DNA of 64,000 nucleotides from Streptomyces sp. NRRL S-37 (GTDB taxonomy: Bacteria > Actinomycetota > Actinomycetes > Streptomycetales > Streptomycetaceae): NCBI RefSeq assembly GCF_000721605.1, contig NZ_JOIZ01000005.1:124001-188000 (forward strand). The letters run 5' to 3'. Positions within the stretch are counted from its first letter, which is position 1. Every line of letters begins with the position of its first letter. The notes under the pieces are model-generated. The model was not told where the DNA came from, searched no databases, and saw only the letters and a program-made list of their open reading frames with translations. A program made the translations under genes and the position numbers. This document shows, in pieces, positions 49,241 through 58,641 of the stretch.

Positions 49241-51523
49241 GTGCGAGCCACTCTGCGCTGGGCGCACTCCGATCTGCGCACGCACCGCGGCGAGGCGCTG
49301 TTCCTGGTGCTGGCCACCGCGGGCATCGTCGCGTCGCTGCTGCTGGCCACGGCCCTGTTCGGGTACGCCACCAACCCCTGGCAGCGGGTCTTCACGCAGG
49401 CGCGCGGCGCGCACGTCACGCTGCACACCACCGCCTCCGCCGACGCGGGGAGGCTGGCCGGGCTGGACGGCGTGGAGTCCGTCGCCGGCCCCTACCCGAC
49501 GGCCTCGCTCACCCTCGCCTCGGCGGGCGGCCGGGCCTCCGTGGAGCTGCGCGGCACCCCCGCCGAGCCCGAGGTGGGCCGCCCGCTGATCACCTCCGGG
49601 CACTGGCTGGACCCGGCCACCCCCGACGGGGTGGTCCTGGAGAGCCGCCTCGCGCGGGCGCTGTTCACGGCCCCCGGTGACACGCTCACCGTGCCCGGCA
49701 CCGCGCGGGAACTGACCGTGGTGGGCGTCGCCGACAGCGCCGAGCCGCGCTACCGGCCGGGTGAGCGGGCGGGCCTGGTGTGGGCGCTGCCGTCGGCGGT
49801 GCCGGACCCGGGCGGCCGGGTGGTCGGGCTGCGGCTGACCGACCCGGGCGACACCGGGTACGCCGTGCAGCGGGCGGTGACCGAGCTGGGCGCCGGGGCG
49901 ATCGGCGAGGTGGCCACCTGGCAGCAGGCGCGGGCCGAGGCGCAGGGCGACAACCGGCTGCTCGGGCAGGTGCTCGGCCTGTTCGGCCTGGGCGCGCTGG
50001 CCGCCGCCGGGTTCGCCGTGCACGGGGCGATCGCCACCCGGATCCGGGGGCACCTGCGGGACATCTCGGTCCTCAAGGCGATCGGCTTCACGCCCGGCCA
50101 GGTCGTCCGCGTCTTCCTGATCCAGCACCTCGGTTACGCCCTGCTCGGTGCCGTGGCCGCCGCCGTGCTCACCGAGGCGCTGGGCGGCGCGGTGCCGGGG
50201 CGGCTCGGGGACGCGGTCGACGTGTGGCAGGGGCTGCCCGGACACACCGCGGCGCTGTTCGCCGTACCGGCCGGGGCGGTGCTGTTCATCGGCGCGACCA
50301 CCGGGCTGGCCGCCTGGCGGGCGGGGCGGGTGCCGCCGGTGCCGGTGCCGCGCCCGGCGGCGCCCCCGGCCGGGCGGCTGACCGGTGTGGCGCGGCGGGC
50401 GCTGGGGGCACGGGTGCCGCCGGCGCTGGTCCTGGGCTGGCACAAGGCGTTCACCCGCCGGTCGCGTTCGCTGGGCGCGGTGGGCAGGCTGGCGCTGCCG
50501 CTGCTGCTGATCGTGGTGGCACTGAGCGCGTGGACCACCCTCGACCGCTTTCACAGCAGTCCGGAGCAGGTGGGGCTGCCCACCGCGCTCGGTGTCCGCG
50601 CGGACGCCTCGCTGGGCGACCGGGAGACCCGCGCGCTGCTGGAGCGCGACCCTCAGGTCGCCGCCGCCTATCCGGGTGTGGAGGTGGCCGCGCTGGTTCC
50701 CGGCCAGACCGCCACCATCGCCCTGCGCGGCCTCGGCACCCGTGCGGAGCCGTACCCGTTCACGCTGGCCGAGGGGCGTCCCGCGCGCGGCCCGGACGAG
50801 GCGGTGGCCGGTCAGGGGCTGCTCGACCTGCTGCACGTGCGGGTGGGCGACTGGGTGCGGATGACCGTCGGCGACCGGCCGCAGATCCTGCACATCGTCG
50901 GCCGCAGCATCGAACCGGAGAACGCCGGACGGACCGTCTCCACCTCGCTGGACACCCTCCGCGCCAACGACCCGGACCTGCGCCCTGCCCTTTACCAGCT
51001 CCGGCTGGACCCCGGCGCGGACCCGGTCGCGGTCGCCGATCGGCTGACGGCGGCGGGCCGCGGCCATCTGGACGTGCATGCCGTGGCCAACCCGGCCGAC
51101 GGGCTGTCCCCGCTGCGCGCGGTGGTCCTCGGGCTGATCGTGGTCCTCGCGCTGATCGGACTGATCGAGCTGCTGACGGCGATCGGCGGCACGGTCCGCG
51201 AGGGTGAACGCGATCTGCTGGCGCTCAAGGCCGTCGGCCTGACCCCTCGGCAGATCACCGCCGTCACGGTCACCGCCACGGCCGGTACGGCTCTGGTGGC
51301 CGTGCTCCTCGCCATGGCCCTGGGGCTGCCGCTGGCGCGCTGGCTGATCGACGCCCAGGGGAGGTCGAGCGGCATCGGCGCGGGGATCGCCCGGCTGCCC
51401 TCCCCCGCGCTGCTGGTGCCGCTCGGGGCGGCGGCGGTGCTGGGTGCCGCGGGGCTCGCCGCCCTCCCGGCGGCGCGAGCGGCCCGGCGGCGCCTCGCGG
51501 ACACGCTGAGCGCGGTGGCCTGA
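49241..51523 (+). CDS. FtsX-like (MacB-type) ABC permease
   Basis: The 760-residue membrane protein has an N-terminal helix (about 18-40), a large exterior domain and three helices (about 245-370). A second helix-exterior domain-three-helix half starts near 410 and ends at about 755. This duplicated FtsX/MacB layout is typical of mechanotransmission or lipoprotein-type ABC systems in Gram-positive bacteria. With the PadR regulator it resembles drug or antimicrobial-peptide response modules. The GTG at 49241 has GAGGGG upstream. Confidence 0.85.
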   Translation: MRATLRWAHSDLRTHRGEALFLVLATAGIVASLLLATALFGYATNPWQRVFTQARGAHVTLHTTASADAGRLAGLDGVESVAGPYPTASLTLASAGGRASVELRGTPAEPEVGRPLITSGHWLDPATPDGVVLESRLARALFTAPGDTLTVPGTARELTVVGVADSAEPRYRPGERAGLVWALPSAVPDPGGRVVGLRLTDPGDTGYAVQRAVTELGAGAIGEVATWQQARAEAQGDNRLLGQVLGLFGLGALAAAGFAVHGAIATRIRGHLRDISVLKAIGFTPGQVVRVFLIQHLGYALLGAVAAAVLTEALGGAVPGRLGDAVDVWQGLPGHTAALFAVPAGAVLFIGATTGLAAWRAGRVPPVPVPRPAAPPAGRLTGVARRALGARVPPALVLGWHKAFTRRSRSLGAVGRLALPLLLIVVALSAWTTLDRFHSSPEQVGLPTALGVRADASLGDRETRALLERDPQVAAAYPGVEVAALVPGQTATIALRGLGTRAEPYPFTLAEGRPARGPDEAVAGQGLLDLLHVRVGDWVRMTVGDRPQILHIVGRSIEPENAGRTVSTSLDTLRANDPDLRPALYQLRLDPGADPVAVADRLTAAGRGHLDVHAVANPADGLSPLRAVVLGLIVVLALIGLIELLTAIGGTVREGERDLLALKAVGLTPRQITAVTVTATAGTALVAVLLAMALGLPLARWLIDAQGRSSGIGAGIARLPSPALLVPLGAAAVLGAAGLAALPAARAARRRLADTLSAVA

Positions 51524-51558
51524 GCGGCGGGGGCGAAACAACCCCGTGCGACGCGGCG

Positions 51559-52404
51559 TCAGCCGCTGCCGCGGACGTAGGGATTCCCCTGCGGCGGTAC
51601 GTGAGGCAGTCCCGTCGGCGGCATGACCGGAGGCATCGGGGGGACCGGTCCCGGGACCGGCGGGAGGCTCGCCGGGTGGACCTCCAGCCGGATGCCGTAG
51701 CGCCGCTTCAGCCGGCCCGCCTCCGCCAGGGCGATCGCCGTGACGGTCACCGGTGCGCCCAGGATGAAGACGATGCCCAGGGTGAGACTGAGCCCGTGCA
51801 GATCGCCGGTGACGAGGTCCGGGATCGCCATCAGCCAACTGGTCACCGTGGCGAGCAGCGCCGGCAGACAGCGGTGCACGGCGGCCGTGCCGAAGAAGTT
51901 GCCGGAGACCCGGATGGCTCCGGAGACCAGGAAGACGGCCATCCACATCATCGTCAGGCCGACGCCCATGACCGTGAGCATGCTGTTCGAGCCGTTCGTC
52001 CACTGCACCAGCACCACCGTCGCCACCACGCAGCCGATGAACAGCAGGAGCAGCTTGAGGGAGTTGAGCAGCGGTACCCGAAGCTGGCGCACGGTGCCGG
52101 TGCGCCGCCAGACGAAGAGCATCACGCCGACCGTCAGCGGGGTGAGCACCAGCAGCACCGCCGAGGCGGTCAGCGCGTTCTCCAGCAGCTCCGTGATCTC
52201 GAAGCCGCCCTCCACGACGGTGTAGACGCCGACGGAGGCGACCGCTCCGGCGATGACCCTGAAGCGCTTCAGCCGCTCGATGGACGGGTCGAGCGGCTGC
52301 GGGATCCACGCGGGGTGGAACACCGCCCTGGCGACGTGGTGGGGTTTCAGGAAGGTACGGACCCTCAGCGTGCCGCCGGTCCAACTCCCGGACGTACGTG
52401 TCAC
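51559..52404 (-). CDS. Hypothetical multi-pass membrane protein with Pro-rich tail
   Basis: The 281-residue protein has about five hydrophobic segments between residues 47 and 225 (for example LTASAVLLVLTPLTVGVMLF and LLLLFIGCVVATVVLV). A C-terminal Pro-rich cytoplasmic tail follows (PPVPGPVPPMPPVMPP). No named family is recognised. The GTG at 52404 has GGGGGAG upstream. It converges with the FtsX-like gene (35 bp between stops) and is a probable single gene. Confidence 0.7.
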   Translation of the reverse strand: MTRTSGSWTGGTLRVRTFLKPHHVARAVFHPAWIPQPLDPSIERLKRFRVIAGAVASVGVYTVVEGGFEITELLENALTASAVLLVLTPLTVGVMLFVWRRTGTVRQLRVPLLNSLKLLLLFIGCVVATVVLVQWTNGSNSMLTVMGVGLTMMWMAVFLVSGAIRVSGNFFGTAAVHRCLPALLATVTSWLMAIPDLVTGDLHGLSLTLGIVFILGAPVTVTAIALAEAGRLKRRYGIRLEVHPASLPPVPGPVPPMPPVMPPTGLPHVPPQGNPYVRGSG

Positions 52405-52493
52405 CTTGTGCTCCCCCGAGCGCTCGCCGTGATGATCGCGGGGGATTCTACGGGAAGCGGACGGCATCGCGCCGCCCGCTTCCCGCACCGTGC

Positions 52494-54146
52494 TCACCGC
52501 CGGCCGCGCAGCTCCCGGTAGGTGGCGACGAGGGCCTTGGTGGAGGCGTCCAGGCCGGGGACGTCGGCGCCCTCGGTGAGGGCGGGTTCGACGCGCTTGG
52601 CGAGGACCTTGCCGAGTTCGACGCCCCACTGGTCGAAGGAGTCGATGTTCCAGATCGCGCCCTGCACGAACACCTTGTGCTCGTAGAGCGCGACGAGCTG
52701 GCCGAGCACGGACGGCGTGAGCTCGCGCGCGAGGATCGTGGTCGTGGGGTGGTCGCCCTTGAACGTCTTGTGCGGGACCAGTTCCTCCGGCACCCCTTCG
52801 CCGCGCACCTCGTCGGGGGTCTTGCCGAAGGCGAGGGCCTGCGTCTGGGCGAAGAAGTTAGCCATCAGCAGGTCGTGCTGGGCCCTCAGTTCGTCGCCCA
52901 GCTCGGCGACGGGCTCGGCGAAGCCGATGAAGTCCGCCGGGATGAGCTTCGTGCCCTGGTGGATCAACTGGTAGTAGGCGTGCTGCCCGTTGGTGCCGGG
53001 CGTGCCCCACACCACCGGGCCCGTCTGCCAGTCCACCTCGCGCCCGTCCCGGCCGACGTACTTGCCGTTGGACTCCATGTCGAGCTGCTGGAGGTAGGCG
53101 GTGAACTTCGACAGGTAGTGCGAGTACGGCAGCACCGCGTGCGACTGCGCGTCGTGGAAGTTGTTGTACCAGACGCCCAGCAGGCCCATCAGCAGCGGCA
53201 CGTTGGACTCGGCCGGGGCGGTGCGGAAGTGCTCGTCGACGGTCCGGAACCCGTCGAGCATCTCCCGGAAGCGGTCCGGGCCGATGGCGATCATCAGCGA
53301 CAGGCCGATCGCCGAGTCGTAGGAGTAGCGTCCGCCGACCCAGTCCCAGAACTCGAACATGTTCGCCGTGTCGATACCGAAGTCGGCGACCTTCTGGGCG
53401 TTCGTCGACAGGGCGACGAAGTGCTTGGCGACGGCGGCCTCGTCCTTGAGGGCGTTCAGCAGCCAGGTCCGCGCGGAGGTGGCGTTGGTGACCGTCTCGA
53501 TGGTGGTGAAGGTCTTGGACGCGATGATGAACAGCGTCTCGGCCGGGTCCAGGTCCCGGGTCGCCTCGTGCAGGTCGGCGCCGTCCACGTTGGACACGAA
53601 CCGGACGGTGAGGTCGCGGTCGGTGAAGGCGCGCAGCGCCTCGTACGCCATGGCGGGGCCCAGGTCGGAGCCGCCGATGCCGATGTTGACGACGGTGCGG
53701 ATGCGCTTGCCGGTGTGACCGGTCCACTCCCCGGAGCGGACCCGGCCGGCGAAGTCGGCCATCTTGTCGAGCACGGCGTGCACGGCCGGGACGACGTTCT
53801 CGCCGTCGACCTCGATCACCGCGTCCCGCGGGGCGCGCAGCGCGGTGTGCAGCACGGCCCGGTCCTCGGTGGTGTTGATCTTCTCGCCGCGGAACATGGC
53901 GTCACGCAGCCCGAACACGTCGGTGGCGACGGCCAGTTCACGCAGCAGCCGCAGGGTGTCGTCGGTGACCAGGTGCTTGGAGTAGTCGATGTACAGGTCA
54001 CCGACCCGGAGCGTGTACCCGGTGCCGCGGCCGGGGTCGGCGGCGAACAGCTCGCGCAGCCGCACCTCGCCGAGCTCCTCACGGTGCTTGGCCAGTGCGG
54101 TCCACTCGGGCGTCTGGTTGAGCCTGGTACGACCGTCTGCGTTCAT
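52494..54146 (-). CDS. pgi: Glucose-6-phosphate isomerase
   Basis: The 550-residue enzyme is full length for the large Pgi class. It has [16 protein letters not shown], the SIS motif [14 protein letters not shown], the active-site region [14 protein letters not shown] and the C-terminal lysine region. It interconverts glucose 6-phosphate and fructose 6-phosphate, linking the adjacent glycolytic and pentose phosphate clusters. The ATG is at 54146. It is a single gene between the membrane protein and rbpA. Confidence 0.94.
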   Translation of the reverse strand: MNADGRTRLNQTPEWTALAKHREELGEVRLRELFAADPGRGTGYTLRVGDLYIDYSKHLVTDDTLRLLRELAVATDVFGLRDAMFRGEKINTTEDRAVLHTALRAPRDAVIEVDGENVVPAVHAVLDKMADFAGRVRSGEWTGHTGKRIRTVVNIGIGGSDLGPAMAYEALRAFTDRDLTVRFVSNVDGADLHEATRDLDPAETLFIIASKTFTTIETVTNATSARTWLLNALKDEAAVAKHFVALSTNAQKVADFGIDTANMFEFWDWVGGRYSYDSAIGLSLMIAIGPDRFREMLDGFRTVDEHFRTAPAESNVPLLMGLLGVWYNNFHDAQSHAVLPYSHYLSKFTAYLQQLDMESNGKYVGRDGREVDWQTGPVVWGTPGTNGQHAYYQLIHQGTKLIPADFIGFAEPVAELGDELRAQHDLLMANFFAQTQALAFGKTPDEVRGEGVPEELVPHKTFKGDHPTTTILARELTPSVLGQLVALYEHKVFVQGAIWNIDSFDQWGVELGKVLAKRVEPALTEGADVPGLDASTKALVATYRELRGRR

Positions 54147-54264
54147 CTCGGACTTCAGCCTTCTTCCTTGGGTGGCCCCGCTGCGTCCAACCTAATTGAT
54201 CAGCGGTGAACAGAACGGAAGAGGAAGGCGAAAGGAATCCGAAGCGGTTCGGCGGTACTCCGAA

Positions 54265-54312
54265 GGGGCGCGGACCGTACCGGCGTGCGGCTACCGCCGT
54301 GTGGGCGCGGCC
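54265..54312 (-). repeat. Dispersed ~45-bp GC-rich element, copy 3 (inverted)
   Basis: On the minus strand it reads GCGCCCACACGGC, then CGCACGCCGGTACGG and CCGCGCC, matching 12205-12247 and 32551-32602. It lies between pgi and rbpA, downstream of rbpA. Confidence 0.65.
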
Positions 54313-54355
54313 GGCCGCGACGGCGCCGCGGACGCCGTACCGCCCCGCGGGGCGC

Positions 54356-54691
54356 TCAGATCTCGCCCCGCAGCTTCGCGAGGGCCTCCGCGAGGATCGC
54401 CTCGCCGTCCGCGTCGCTGCGCCGCTCCCGCACATAGGCGAGGTGCGTCTTGTAGGGCTCGGTGCGCGGCGGGTCCGGCGGGTTGTCGCGGTCCTGCCCG
54501 GCCGGGAATCCGCAGCGGGGGCAGTCCCAGGTATCGGGCACCTGCGCGTCGCTCGCGAAGCTCGGCTGTGTCTCGTGCCCGTTGGAGCACCAGAAGGAGA
54601 TGCGCAGCCGGGGCGCGGACTCGCCGCGTTCGGCCTCGCCCATCGGGCCCGCCCCGACCCGGCTTCCCCGGATCGCGTTGCCACTTGCCAC
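54356..54691 (-). CDS. rbpA: RbpA-family RNA polymerase-binding protein
   Basis: The 111-residue protein matches RbpA, which binds RNA polymerase and the principal sigma factor and stabilises promoter complexes in actinobacteria. It has the N-terminal basic IRGSRVG segment, the core zinc site Cys35-x3-His39 (CSNGH) with Cys57-x2-Cys60 (CPRC), and the C-terminal KTHLAYVRERRS sigma-interaction helix. Streptomyces carry more than one RbpA-like gene, so it may be a paralogue. The GTG at 54691 has GGGAG upstream. Confidence 0.82.
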   Translation of the reverse strand: MASGNAIRGSRVGAGPMGEAERGESAPRLRISFWCSNGHETQPSFASDAQVPDTWDCPRCGFPAGQDRDNPPDPPRTEPYKTHLAYVRERRSDADGEAILAEALAKLRGEI

Positions 54692-54911
54692 GGTCGTAAC
54701 TCCCTGCGTGATGGTGCCGCGAAGCGAGTCGGCGTGCCGCTTCGCTGCGAGCGCCTCAGTCTACGTAAGGCCCAACGCACGTCCAGTGTGGGGAGTTACC
54801 GGCCCCGTATCCAGACGCAGGCCCCATGATAGGCCGCGCTCTGCTGCGCGTACCGAACATGGGGCCTTACGTGCGGAATGCTGGGGAAATGGGGGCGGAC
54901 GCGCCCTCGGA

Positions 54912-55148
54912 TCAGTTGTTCATCTTCATGGTGATGCCGAGGACGACGATGCACGCGAACCAGAGCAGACCGACCACGACGGTGATCCGGTCGAGGTTGC
55001 GCTCGGCGACCGAGGAGCCGCCGACGGAGGACTGCATGCCACCACCGAACATGTCGGAGAGGCCGCCGCCCTTCCCCTTGTGCATCAGCACCAGCAGCAT
55101 CAGCAGCAGGCTGAAGACGATCAGGGCGATGGAGAACCCCATAACCAC
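54912..55148 (-). CDS. secG: SecG, preprotein translocase subunit
   Basis: The protein of about 78 residues has two membrane helices (about 3-22 and 53-73) around the conserved loop HKGKGGGLSDMFGG. It is the small accessory subunit of the SecYEG channel. The GTG at 55148 is favoured because GAGGAAG lies about 11 bases upstream; the ATG at 55142 is the alternative. It follows tpiA in the gap-pgk-tpiA-secG string but is separated from tpiA by a strong hairpin. Confidence 0.92.
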   Translation of the reverse strand: MVMGFSIALIVFSLLLMLLVLMHKGKGGGLSDMFGGGMQSSVGGSSVAERNLDRITVVVGLLWFACIVVLGITMKMNN

Positions 55149-55183
55149 GGCTGGACCAACTTCCTCGGATTCGGATGGACGAC

Positions 55184-55212
55184 GCGGGGTCCAGCACAGT
55201 GCTGGACCCCGC
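55184..55212 (-). terminator. Hairpin between tpiA and secG
   Basis: A perfect 12-bp stem (55212-55201 with 55195-55184) with loop ACTGT lies after the tpiA stop on the minus strand. No T tract follows, and some read-through into secG is possible. Confidence 0.65.
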
Positions 55213-55243
55213 AAGGGTACGACGGATCGCTGCTAGCGCATAC

Positions 55244-56020
<777 letters not shown>

Positions 56021-56025
56021 CGGGG

Positions 56026-57237
56026 TCAGTCCTCCAGTGCGGCGAGGCCGGGGAGCGTCTTGCCCTCGAGGTATTCGAGGGAGGCGCCGCCGCCGGTCGA
56101 GATGTGGCCGAATGCCTGCTCGTCGAAGCCCAGGATGCGGACGGCCGCGGCGGAGTCGCCGCCGCCGACCACGGTGAAGCCCGGGGAGTCGATGAGGGCC
56201 TGGGCGACCGCCTTGGTGCCCTCGGCGTAATCGGGGTGCTCGAAGACGCCCATGGGGCCGTTCCAGAAGACGGTGGCGGCGTCGGCGAGCTTCGAGGCGT
56301 ACAGCTTGCGGGTCTCCGGACCGATGTCCAGGCCCATGTGGCCGGCCGGGATGGCGTCCGCGGCGACGTTGGCGGGGTGGGACGGCGCCTTGGCCTTCAT
56401 GTCGGGGAACTCGGCGGCGACCAGCGTGTCGACCGGCAGCAGCAGTTCCACACCGTTCTTCTCGGCGCGCTCCAGGTACTCCAGGACGGCCGGGATCTGG
56501 TCCTCCTGCACCAGCGACGTGCCGATCTCGTGGCCCTGGGCCTTGAGGAAGGTGTACGCCATGCCGCCGCCGATGAGGATGCGGTCGGCCTTGCCGAGCA
56601 GCTCGTCGATGACGGCGAGCTTGTCGGAGACCTTGGCGCCGCCGAGGGCCACGACGTAGGGCCGCCGGACGTCGTCGGTGAGCTTCCTCAGGACGCCGAC
56701 CTCGGTGGCGATGAGGTGGCCGGCGTAGTGCGGCAGCCGCGCCGGGAGGTCGAAGACCGAGGCGTGCTTACGGTGCACCGCGCCGAAGCCGTCGCCCACG
56801 TACAGGTCGGCGAGGGCGGCGAGCCGGTCGGCGAAGGCGGCGCGCTCGGCGTCGTCCTTGGACGTCTCACCGGCGTTGAAGCGCAGGTTCTCGATGACCG
56901 CGACCTGTCCGTCGGCGAGGCCGGAGACGGTGGCGGTCGCGGACTCGCCGACCGTGTCGGTCGCGAACGCGACGTCGGCGCCGAGGAGTTCACCGAGGCG
57001 CGCGGCGGCCGGGGCGAGCGAGAAGGCGGGGTCCGGGGTGCCCTTGGGGCGGCCCAGGTGGGAGGCGACGACCACGCGGGCGCCCGCCTCGGCGAGGGCC
57101 TTCACGGTGGGCAGTACGGCGCGGATACGGCCGTCGTCGGTGATGGTGGTGCCGTCCAGCGGCACGTTGAGGTCGGCGCGGACGAAGACCCGCTTGCCCG
57201 CGACGCCTTCGGAGAGGAGTTCGTCGATCGTCTTCAT
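56026..57237 (-). CDS. pgk: Phosphoglycerate kinase
   Basis: The 403-residue kinase is full length, with [34 protein letters not shown] and the nucleotide-binding [12 protein letters not shown] near the C terminus. It makes ATP from 1,3-bisphosphoglycerate. The ATG at 57237 is used because upstream in-frame codons have no support. It is downstream of gap with a hairpin in the gap, and immediately precedes tpiA. Confidence 0.95.
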   Translation of the reverse strand: MKTIDELLSEGVAGKRVFVRADLNVPLDGTTITDDGRIRAVLPTVKALAEAGARVVVASHLGRPKGTPDPAFSLAPAAARLGELLGADVAFATDTVGESATATVSGLADGQVAVIENLRFNAGETSKDDAERAAFADRLAALADLYVGDGFGAVHRKHASVFDLPARLPHYAGHLIATEVGVLRKLTDDVRRPYVVALGGAKVSDKLAVIDELLGKADRILIGGGMAYTFLKAQGHEIGTSLVQEDQIPAVLEYLERAEKNGVELLLPVDTLVAAEFPDMKAKAPSHPANVAADAIPAGHMGLDIGPETRKLYASKLADAATVFWNGPMGVFEHPDYAEGTKAVAQALIDSPGFTVVGGGDSAAAVRILGFDEQAFGHISTGGGASLEYLEGKTLPGLAALED

Positions 57238-57338
57238 AGGGGCTCCCTGGCTAGAGCTGGCTGGAGCGACGTGCCCAGCGACGTGTTCGCTCGTGATCGC
57301 TCGTGATCGAAAGAGGGCGACCGTTCCGATACGTGCGT

Positions 57339-57378
57339 CAGGGCTCGGACAGCGCGTTGCCGCACCGGCCGAGCCCTG
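57339..57378 (-). terminator. Hairpin in the gap-pgk intergenic region
   Basis: A 10-bp perfect stem CAGGGCTCGG/CCGAGCCCTG with a 20-nt loop lies 28 bp after the gap stop. It may reduce rather than stop transcription into pgk. A doubled GCTCGTGATC (57289-57308) lies closer to pgk. Confidence 0.45.
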
Positions 57379-57406
57379 CACTCATATCAGGCTGCCCGCT
57401 CCGCGA

Positions 57407-58618
<1,212 letters not shown>

Positions 58619-58641
58619 TCAGCGTGCGTTGACGCGAGGTG

